From JAIYDQ01 sp031411055 (GTDB lineage Bacteria > Planctomycetota > Planctomycetia > Pirellulales > Pirellulaceae), in contig JANOAI010000557.1 in the NCBI GenBank assembly GCA_031411055.1, forward strand, positions 1 to 8,472: a DNA stretch of 8,472 nucleotides, read 5' to 3'. How positions within the stretch are numbered: the first letter of the stretch is position 1; every line of letters begins with the position of its first letter. A program made the position numbers and the translations under genes. A model generated the notes under the pieces. The model saw only the letters and a program-made list of their open reading frames with translations, was not told the origin of the DNA and made no database searches. Of this stretch, positions 1-7,300 are shown in pieces.

Positions 1-111
1 GAGATAGGCCAGACCGTTTCGAGCCCAGGCAACGGAAACGGCGCGACGGGGCTTACGATCTACTCACCAAGCCGAGACATCAAGCAAAACGCGAAATTCA
101 ACGGGGACTGA
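1..111 (+). CDS. C-terminal end of an unidentified protein (5' truncated by window)
   Basis: Frame 1 is open from the first base to a TGA at 109-111, giving 36 residues that end in ATGLTIYSPSRDIKQNAKFNGD-like sequence (positions 43-108 encode this tail). Third codon positions are mostly G or C, as expected for a coding frame here. The other two + frames are also largely open over this short stretch, so openness alone proves little; the composition and the protein-like GLTIYSPS segment favour frame 1. I cannot name the product. GLTIYSP faintly resembles the GLSIYFP-type segment near the end of clostripain-like (C11) peptidases, but that is only a suggestion from a few residues. The gene reads toward the SNF2 gene and converges with it across about 440 bases. 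Confidence 0.45.
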   Translation, partial: EIGQTVSSPGNGNGATGLTIYSPSRDIKQNAKFNGD

Positions 112-554
112 AGCGTTAACTAAGTGCCATTCGTTGGACACACCGGAGCGTCGAAACCGCTATCTTTCCTGGTTGAATTTATGGTCCAAAAGTTGGCTTG
201 CATGGGGAATTAAGTTAAATCCCATGTGTAGGCGTTGAGTCGCCGGACGTCAGAGTCTTGAAAAACAGACTTTTCTAAAGAGCGTAGTTCCTTGGTAAAC
301 GGGCTTGTAATAGCGGCTGGATAAGGGGAATGTCGCTGGCGTTTCTAGTCGGGCAGAGAAGCTTCGGTAAACTTGGCCTCGTCAGCCGAGCTAAGAAGAG
401 ATCGGGTTGCTCCCGTCCTGAGTCTATTCGTCTCGTGTTCTCGCCCTTAGCGCTGGATGCCAAGAGGTTTGCTCGTCCAGCGCGCTAGATTGATACTCAA
501 GCACGAAAGCCGAGGTTGAAAGCTAGGTTATATCGTGGATCATCCTCGCCAGCC
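112..554. other. Intergenic region between convergent genes
   Basis: No convincing gene is present. The only frame over 60 codons (463 to 275, minus strand) needs a TTG start inside a hairpin arm, has no Shine-Dalgarno sequence and resembles nothing I know. Three inverted repeats are visible: CATGGG/CCCATG at 201-206 and 221-226, AGAGTCT/AGACTTT at 252-258 and 267-273 followed by one more T, and a stronger one at 450-483 listed separately. The second could be a weak terminator for the + strand gene ending at 111, but its stem includes a G-T wobble and the T run is short. No tRNA-like cloverleaf was found by eye. Confidence 0.6.
450..483. terminator. Hairpin in the convergent intergenic region, possible terminator
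   Basis: GCGCTGGA at 450-457 is perfectly complementary to TCCAGCGC at 476-483. On the + strand transcript a T-G wobble and a G-C pair extend the stem to 10 bp with a 14-nt loop. On the minus transcript the stem stays at 8 bp, because the wobble becomes an A-C mismatch. It lies about 70 nt beyond the SNF2 stop codon and upstream of it on the opposite strand, so it could end transcription from either side. Neither side has a run of T, so it is not a classical Rho-independent terminator; it may instead stabilise 3' ends. Confidence 0.35.
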
Positions 555-3500
555 TTAGCCTCGCAACATGCCGATGAGTTCGTCGGTTGAAAGCTTGGCG
601 GCGGTTCCGGTGCCAGCCAGTACCCCTTCCACGAGATCCCGTTTGGTTTCATGCAGAGCGAGAATTTCTTCCTCGATCGTGCCGCGCGCGACCACGCGAT
701 AAACCATGACCGGTTTGGTTTGCCCAAAGCGATGGGCGCGGTCGGTGGCTTGATCTTCCACGGCTGGATTCCACCATGGGTCCATGTGAATGACGTAGTC
801 GGCAGCCGTCAGATTGAGTCCGGTTCCGCCAGCTTTGAGCGAGATAAGGAAAGCAGTCGCAGTACCGTTTTGGAAACTATCCACGCGCTCTTGTCGCGCG
901 GCAGCCGGGGTCGAACCATCGAGATACTCATAGGTAAAGCCGCGTTCGTCGAGGGCTTTCTTGATCAAGGCCAAGTGTTCGGTAAACTGGCTGAAGATCA
1001 GGGCCCGATGGCCTTCTTCGCGAAGGTTTTCAAGGGTCTCGCAAAGCTGGTCCAGCTTGGCCGACGAGCCGGTCCAGGCTTTGTTGACCAAGCCGGGGTG
1101 ACATGCAAACTGACGTAAACGCGTGAGCAAGGCTAAGATCTTGAAGCGTTGATCTTGGATCTCGGGCAAGCCACCGATGGCATCGATCTCGCCAATAGCC
1201 GACTTGCGGACCTGTTCATACTGAGCTCGCTCTTCCGGTGTCAAATCGACGTACAAGGTCATCTCGGTACGGGCTGGCAATTCAGTCAAGACTTCGGCTT
1301 TGGTGCGTCGCAGAATAAAAGGTTGCAAGCGATGCGCGAGGGCTTGTCGCGATTCATCGTCGCCATTCTTTTCAATGGGAACGGCAAAACGTTTGCGGAA
1401 GCTTTCCCAACCGCCGAAAACACCGGGGGAAACGAGACTGAAAAGGCTCCACAATTCGCCAAGGTGATTCTCCATCGGAGTACCGGTCAGCGCGACTGTC
1501 CATTTGGAATCGAACGTGGAGATCGTTTGCGAAGTCTTGCTACGACTATTCTTTACTGCTTGGGCTTCGTCGAGGATCAAAGTTCCCCATTCGACCTTGG
1601 CGAGCGCTGAACCTTCACGAAGGGCCAGACCATAACTGGCGATGACAAGATCTCCGGGGCCGATGGTTGTTAAGAACTCTTCGCGATCGGTTTCTCGATA
1701 GAGATGAACGCGAAGCTCGGGAGCAAAGCGAGCTGCTTCGCGCGCCCAATTAAATCCAACCGACGTCGGAGCGATGACCAAGGCTGGCCCGTCTTTCATC
1801 CGATCGAGTACCACCGCGAGGGCTTGAACTGTCTTGCCCAAGCCCATGTCGTCAGCCAGGACGCCACCCACGCCCCACTCGGCCAGCCGTCGCATCCACT
1901 TGAAGCCTTCAAGCTGATAGTCACGCAGTTCGGCTTGAAGGCCACTGGGGAGTTGCGGATCGAGTTTTTCAGAGCGGTCCAATCGCTCCAGACATTCGAA
2001 CCAAGCCTTCGAAGCTTTGACGTGAATGTCACTTTGCATAAGCGACCGAACGGCTTTGGCCGCTGTGGCATCAAAGAGACGATTTTTTCGATCGGTATGC
2101 GTGGCGTCGCGCAGTTCCAGCAGTCGTTTACGAAGATCGGAAGAAACCTTGGCCCACTGACCATCGCCGACTTGCATGTATTGGCCACGGATGACCTCGC
2201 CGGGGTTGGTCGATAGATTCTGCATGACCGAGTCGAGCGGCATCGTCTTATCGCCGAAGTCGCATTCGCCAGAGATACCGAACCAATCGCGTTTCGCACT
2301 GATGTCGACACGCACATTCTTCCCATTCAAGGTCCCCAAGACCGACATGGGCTTCTCGCCCGTCTTGTCCCACAGGACCTCCACGGCGTCGCCGAGAGAT
2401 TGGATGCGTTCAAGCAAGTGTAAACCTTGTTCGAAGTCGGAGATCGTTCCATTCCAGTCGCTTTGCGTATCGCTGTCGATTTCCAACTGCTTGTTGATCT
2501 CGGCGGCTCGTTCGGCTTCATGGACCGTATCGCGACAGAACTGAACGGGTTGGTCATGGCGTTTCCCCGAATAGACGCATGGCGATTCGCTCGGCTTGAC
2601 TAAGCGGCCAAGACCACTTCGTACGCGCAGTCCATAGTCGAGCTTGCCATCCGCTCGAGATCGGAGCAACAAAACAAATTTCGAATCGTCGATGACCACT
2701 GGGCCAGCGATCGACTCGGGAAGAAAAAGGCTGATCGAACTTTGAAGTTGCCTAGCCTTAGTACCGACCGTAGCCAGATGGGCAGTCGGCAAGCTTGGGA
2801 GCTTCGTGAGCGACTTCATCACTTCGAAGCTGTCGTCTTGAACAAAGCCTACGGAAAGGATCGAGTCATCTTTCGAAAGTAGAGCCACCCATTCTCCGTG
2901 AACGACAATCGGTTGCCCGAAAGCTTTGCCAAGACCGTCGACATATGCGAATTGGCAGACATCCTTGTTCGCATTCAGATTGACAGCCAAGGTCAATGGC
3001 TTTACGAAGCCAGGCAATCCGTTAATCCTAACGTTGTCTTGTCCAATCAAATACTGAGCGGCTTGGATGTCGTTCTCCAAAACATAGGTGAGTCGTCCGT
3101 AGCCGTAGCGGTCGGTTTGATGTTTGGCGAGCGCAATAATTTTGCGATCAGCGTCGGTCAGTTCTAAATCGATCGATGATTTCAATCGCTCCCAACTAAT
3201 CGCCTTTCCTTTCGTAAAACCACCGCCACGTTTCTTTTCTTGTTGAACCAAAGCGGTCACTTCGATGCTCGGCATTGCCGTTGACGGATGGTATTCGACA
3301 TTCCAAATTAAACGCTTGGTGGCGATTTCTTGGATTGGCGGAAGGAGCGTGTCCTGGCCACTCGCAATGGTTGCTGGCCCTTGGACACGTTCGCTCAATT
3401 CACCCAGTCGAGCAAGGACCATGGCAGAGCGATCGATTTTGAAGCGGGACCGATCGGGCTTGTCCGTAAATAGCTCACCAGCTTTGATAAACTTGGTGAT

Positions 3501-3995
3501 CTCCGAATGTGGAAAGCGTAGCTGCTGGAGGACGAATTCCACAAAGCAGGCCGTGTGGATACAAGGAGCGTCTCCACTGGACTCTTCGCAGTCGCATCCG
3601 ACGGGTGGCTTTAGTCCTATCGGATCAATAAAGAAATGATGAAACTCGTTTCCGAGCTGGCATACGCCTTGAAATTCGCCCGATGCATAGATGCGGACCT
3701 TGGAAAATCGACCCGAGTAGGGATTGGCATGCGCAAAGCCTGCTTCGGCGAGATCTAAACCAAGGGCTTCAAGCCGCGTGGTCCAATCGTGAACTCGATC
3801 GTATTTCTTAACGGGCGGCTTGGAGCTCAGGGAGTTGCCCGTCGACCCAGGAAGTACGCTTTGGGGTATGCCAAACTGAGCGACCAACTCTTCTAATGAG
3901 GTTACTTTACCCGCTGCGATTTCTTGGATCGCTTTGGCAAACGCGGGTCGAACAGAAGGCCCACCAAACGAACGCCGATTCTTTCGCTTTGCCAT
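555..3995 (-). CDS. SWIM zinc finger SNF2-family DEAD/DEAH-type helicase (ATPase)
   Basis: The protein is 1146 residues from the ATG at 3995. It is an ATP-driven double-stranded DNA translocase of the SNF2/RapA (HepA) superfamily 2, presumably remodelling DNA-protein complexes in the cytoplasm; the actual substrate cannot be told. Near the N terminus a SWIM zinc finger shows C134-x-C136...C145-x-H147, a probable nucleic-acid or protein contact. Residues about 180-670 are a poorly conserved linker. The helicase core follows: motif I DMGLGKT (716-722, Walker lysine 721), Ia VIAPTS, motif II DEAQ (809-812), motif III TGTP (837-840), then the C-terminal RecA lobe with LIFSQF, AGGTGLNLT and motif VI DRAHRFGQ (1085-1092). 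Every key motif is intact. An in-frame ATG at 4070 would add 25 residues, but the start at 3995 has an AAGGAA Shine-Dalgarno 6 nt upstream, and a promoter lies inside the proposed extension. The gene stands alone, divergent from the lyase gene. No methylase, nuclease or phospholipase-D partner sits beside it, so a defence role (as for SNF2 proteins in DISARM) is not supported here. Confidence 0.95.
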   Translation of the reverse strand: MAKRKNRRSFGGPSVRPAFAKAIQEIAAGKVTSLEELVAQFGIPQSVLPGSTGNSLSSKPPVKKYDRVHDWTTRLEALGLDLAEAGFAHANPYSGRFSKVRIYASGEFQGVCQLGNEFHHFFIDPIGLKPPVGCDCEESSGDAPCIHTACFVEFVLQQLRFPHSEITKFIKAGELFTDKPDRSRFKIDRSAMVLARLGELSERVQGPATIASGQDTLLPPIQEIATKRLIWNVEYHPSTAMPSIEVTALVQQEKKRGGGFTKGKAISWERLKSSIDLELTDADRKIIALAKHQTDRYGYGRLTYVLENDIQAAQYLIGQDNVRINGLPGFVKPLTLAVNLNANKDVCQFAYVDGLGKAFGQPIVVHGEWVALLSKDDSILSVGFVQDDSFEVMKSLTKLPSLPTAHLATVGTKARQLQSSISLFLPESIAGPVVIDDSKFVLLLRSRADGKLDYGLRVRSGLGRLVKPSESPCVYSGKRHDQPVQFCRDTVHEAERAAEINKQLEIDSDTQSDWNGTISDFEQGLHLLERIQSLGDAVEVLWDKTGEKPMSVLGTLNGKNVRVDISAKRDWFGISGECDFGDKTMPLDSVMQNLSTNPGEVIRGQYMQVGDGQWAKVSSDLRKRLLELRDATHTDRKNRLFDATAAKAVRSLMQSDIHVKASKAWFECLERLDRSEKLDPQLPSGLQAELRDYQLEGFKWMRRLAEWGVGGVLADDMGLGKTVQALAVVLDRMKDGPALVIAPTSVGFNWAREAARFAPELRVHLYRETDREEFLTTIGPGDLVIASYGLALREGSALAKVEWGTLILDEAQAVKNSRSKTSQTISTFDSKWTVALTGTPMENHLGELWSLFSLVSPGVFGGWESFRKRFAVPIEKNGDDESRQALAHRLQPFILRRTKAEVLTELPARTEMTLYVDLTPEERAQYEQVRKSAIGEIDAIGGLPEIQDQRFKILALLTRLRQFACHPGLVNKAWTGSSAKLDQLCETLENLREEGHRALIFSQFTEHLALIKKALDERGFTYEYLDGSTPAAARQERVDSFQNGTATAFLISLKAGGTGLNLTAADYVIHMDPWWNPAVEDQATDRAHRFGQTKPVMVYRVVARGTIEEEILALHETKRDLVEGVLAGTGTAAKLSTDELIGMLRG

Positions 3996-4001
3996 CACCG
4001 A

Positions 4002-4007
4002 TTCCTT
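4002..4007 (-). promoter_or_regulatory. Shine-Dalgarno sequence of the SNF2 gene
   Basis: On the minus strand AAGGAA sits 6 nt before the ATG at 3995. This is a strong match to the anti-Shine-Dalgarno and decides the start: nothing comparable precedes the in-frame ATG at 4070. Confidence 0.7.
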
Positions 4008-4041
4008 GGACCGAACGAGATTCACTTCCAATCTAACGAAA

Positions 4042-4070
4042 ATTCTAGACGAATCAGGGAAGCCCGCCAA
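4042..4070 (-). promoter_or_regulatory. Sigma70-like promoter of the SNF2 gene
   Basis: Reading the minus strand, TTGGCG (4070-4065; 4 of 6 to TTGACA) is followed after exactly 17 nt by TAGAAT (4047-4042; 5 of 6 to TATAAT). Transcription would begin near 4035, leaving a leader of about 40 nt that contains the Shine-Dalgarno sequence. The -35 box overlaps the alternative upstream ATG, so that codon would not be in the message. This is inferred from the sequence match only; planctomycete promoters are not well defined. Confidence 0.45.
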
Positions 4071-4087
4071 CGCGAGATGAGGATGAG

Positions 4088-4116
4088 TTGAGAATAATGC
4101 GGCTAAAGCTTGTATT
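4088..4116 (+). promoter_or_regulatory. Weak candidate promoter for the lyase gene
   Basis: TTGAGA (5 of 6 to the -35 consensus) and TGTATT (4 of 6 to the -10 consensus) are separated by 17 nt. It points toward the lyase but lies over 200 nt from its ATG. Matches this good arise by chance in a few hundred bases, so the call is tentative. Confidence 0.2.
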
Positions 4117-4319
4117 CCAACGCAACGTGGCGCTGTCCAACTGGGTTATGTTGAGATTTTGCACTGCCGTGACAGGCTCTGTGCGGGCGTTTTCGAACAA
4201 TAGATGCGTTTCTTCAACGGGCGGGATTGTGAGTGGTAGAAGGCGAGCCTAAACTGGCACTTGCTTGGGCCTCATCTCGATCTTGTCGCTTCTCAATCTT
4301 ATTCGTCAATCATTCTTCT

Positions 4320-7300
4320 ATGATGAAGTCCCTAGTTTTCAGTCGGCGGTTGTTGGTTGAGTCGCTCGAGTCGCGATGCTTGATGGCGGGCGATGTGACG
4401 GCTAGTCTGATCGGTCATTGGTCCCTCAACAGTACAAGTGGCAATACGGCCGTTGATATTGCTGGAAATGACAATCCCGGAAGTTTAGTCAACGCAGCGA
4501 CTTGGACGGCCAGCGGTAAGGTTCACGGAGCTTTGAGCTTCAACGGCGCCAATCAGTCGGTTTCGGTCCCCCATGCGAGCAATCTTGCGATCGGCTCCAA
4601 AAACTTGGTCGTTTCGGCTTGGATCAAGACGACGGCTACGGACGGAACGATCGTGAGCAAGGGCCTTAACACCAGCGACCATTTCGCGCTGCGCGTCGTT
4701 GGCGGCAAAGCTCGATTCGAGTTTAGCGTCGGGGGGAGCACACCTTTCAGCGTAACTGGGGCCCAGGTCGTCAACGACGGGGCATGGCATCTACTCGTCG
4801 GCGTTCGGACGGCACCAAGGTCTGTGGCTCTGTTCGTCGACGGAGTTGCCGACGGTACATTCACGGAGTCGACTTTGGGAGGTTCAATCGACGAAAGTGC
4901 GTCGCTTTTGATCGGCGCTCATTCGAACGGAAATTATTTCAATGGAGCGATCGACGATGTCCGGTTTTATAACGGTCGACTCTTTGATGCCGACGACGCC
5001 GACACGCTATTCAAGTTGGCAAACAATCCCTTCGCCGTCAACGACACGATTGCACTCACGGCGACAACCACAACGATCGGAGCAGCTTCCGGCGTTCTTA
5101 TAAATGATATTCAGCGCGACGAAGTGCCGATTGTGGCCGTGCTGAAGAAGAACGCCACGAATGGAACGGTGACGCTCAACGCCGACGGTTCGTTTACGTA
5201 CGTGATGCGAAGCGGATACATCGGCCCCGACAGTTTTGAATATACGGTCAACGACGGTACGGCTGACCCCGTCGGCGCGACTGTTCAATTGACGGTCGGC
5301 ACATGGGTCATCGAAAAGCGAGCGTACGCCAGTGCCATGTCGGGAGCTTCGTCGATAACGGCCACGCAGGTCAATGATATCGTCGGGCTGATGAATACCA
5401 ATGGAAGCTTCAGTGACTTAACTTACAATTCGATCGACGCGTTGGATACGCACATGGCTCGCATGACTCTTCTCGCGAAGGCTTTCAGCGTCGTCGGTGG
5501 ACCGAAATCAGATGACGCAACGGTTCTTCAGAAAATAGTCAGCGGTTATACCTACTTGGCCAATACGGCTCCGAGTGCTACGGCTCTCTCCAGCAGTTTC
5601 TTCGATACGACAATTGATGTTCCCTCGGCACTGTGGCCGGGTTTGATCATTACGCGGAGCCGATTGAGTGCGACGGTGATGAACTTGCTGGTTGCGAAGT
5701 ACTATGATTCGCCCAACGTTTGGGACACTTCGGAACAATCGGACGAATTTGGCGGATTCAATCTGGCGGCTCGAGCTCGATCAACCGTTGCCTTTCAGGT
5801 ACTAAAGAATACTTTGAGCGTCCTGACGGACGTTCGATCGATCATGACGACCGATTTGCAGTTTGGCGGTCGCCGCGTATCGAGCCGGCTGCCCGACAAT
5901 AGCTTTGCACAGCACTCCGATGGCCCGTTGGGAACCACCTATCAAGGCGGGTATCGCTCGGGGGTGGCGGTACACATTGCGGCCGGAAACTACGGCATCA
6001 ATTACGTATCGAATGCCGCCGACGTCCTCTACTGGCTGGACGATACGACGTTTGGATTCACAACCAGTGCCGAATCGGATTTCGTCGAAGGGATACTCGA
6101 CGGATTCGCTTGGTATTTTAAGGGCCAGCGAATGGACGTGACGATTGCTGGACGAGCCAATGTACAGAAAGGGATTACCCTGGGAGATGCTGCGGACTCT
6201 TTGGCGAGCGCCGTTATCAGGGCGAAACGGTTAGGGCTTCAGGAGCTTGAGTTGCAAGCTCTGGCCGATCGACTCTCGAACGGCGAGACGGCTACCAATT
6301 ATATGGAAGGGAACAAGTCGTTTTTCGCTTCCGACATGATGGTTCAGCAGCGGCAAGGCTATCGAGCTTCAGTCCACATGATTTCTCAGCGTACTCAGCG
6401 TCCGCAAACGGTTCAAGTTGCCGCTACCGCCGACGGAGCACAGAATTTCTTCTTGGGTGACGGTGTAACGATCATCCACCAGGACGGAAATGAATTCGGC
6501 AGCGCAACGGGTCAAGAAATCTATCCGGCATGGAATTGGGCCAGATTGCCCGGTACGACGACGGAGCAGTTGACTCGGAACGAGGTGAGGGCGCTGAGCA
6601 TCGACAACTTAGGGACGAGTGCTCTGATTGGAACCAAGTCATTCGTCGGGAGCGTATCCAATGGAATGTACGGCGCGGCGGCCATGGATTATGGAAGGTC
6701 GCTAGGAAAAGTCACGGCCAAGAAAGGCTATTTCTATTTTGACGAAGGCTTGGTGGCTCTTGGGGCAGGCATCAACGCTCCGAACGCCACCAATCCCGTC
6801 TACACGACTTTGAATCAGGTTGTTCAAGACGGTGCAGTGACCGTTCGAGGCGTCACCGGAGCAACTCAAACGTTCAGTTCCGGTAACACCAATAGCTATA
6901 CCGATCCGCGTTGGATTTCGCACGGCGGGATCGGCTATTTGATGCTTGGGGGGAACGGCACCGTTACCGCTCAGGTTCAATCGCAGACGGGTCCCTGGAA
7001 TTCGATTAGCGCCTACGGTTCGGGAACGGTGACGAAAAATGTATTCAGCGCGTGGGTCGATCACGGTAACAATCCCAGCGGCGACAAATACGCTTATGCC
7101 GTCCTCCCCGGTGCCACGACGACGGCCTTGGACGGTTACTTCGCCAGCAATACGTTCACCGTGCTGAGCAACACGACCTCGATTCAAGCCGTTCGTCATG
7201 CAACGGCTGGCATTACTCAAATTGCGTTCTACGCGGCCGGCTTTTTACAAATCAAACCCGGCTTTCGAGTCACCGTCGACAAACCGTGTATGTTACAAAT

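Larger units (their letters stand above)
3996..4319. other. Divergent intergenic region between SNF2 and lyase genes
   Basis: The left third holds the SNF2 leader and promoter. The rest must carry the lyase promoter, but no strong one is visible. The best + strand candidate is TTGAGA (4088-4093) and TGTATT (4111-4116), 17 nt apart, which would give a leader of about 200 nt. A loose inverted repeat, GCAC(4161)...GTGC with an inner GCC/GGC, lies at about 4161-4184. From about 4270 to 4319 the + strand is markedly pyrimidine-rich and has no Shine-Dalgarno sequence. The lyase frame stays open upstream to a GTG at 4233, so a longer lyase N terminus in this stretch cannot be fully excluded. Confidence 0.5.

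Noticed and set aside
201..226. CATGGG/CCCATG inverted repeat
   Set aside because: Short stem, AT-rich 14-nt spacer, no T run and no nearby promoter; not enough for an operator or terminator call.
275..463. 62-codon minus-strand frame in the left intergenic region
   Set aside because: It needs a TTG start that lies within the loop of the 450-483 hairpin, has no Shine-Dalgarno, and its product is unlike any known small protein.
651..2216. Long + strand open frames at 651-1118, 1149-1610 and 1704-2216
   Set aside because: They lie antisense to the conserved SNF2 ATPase core, resemble no family, and are explained by the codon composition of the real gene.
555..3995. SNF2 gene as part of a DISARM-like or other defence island
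   Set aside because: No methyltransferase, DUF1998-type, phospholipase-D or nuclease gene is present in the window, and the divergent neighbour is a glycan lyase.
4233..4319. GTG at 4233 as the lyase start
   Set aside because: It would place the planctomycete N-terminal signature 37 residues in, whereas that motif normally sits close to the start; no clear ribosome binding site supports it. Kept as an alternative.
6702..7220. 172-codon minus-strand open frame
   Set aside because: It is antisense to highly recognisable PL8 beta-domain sequence and has no protein-family features of its own.
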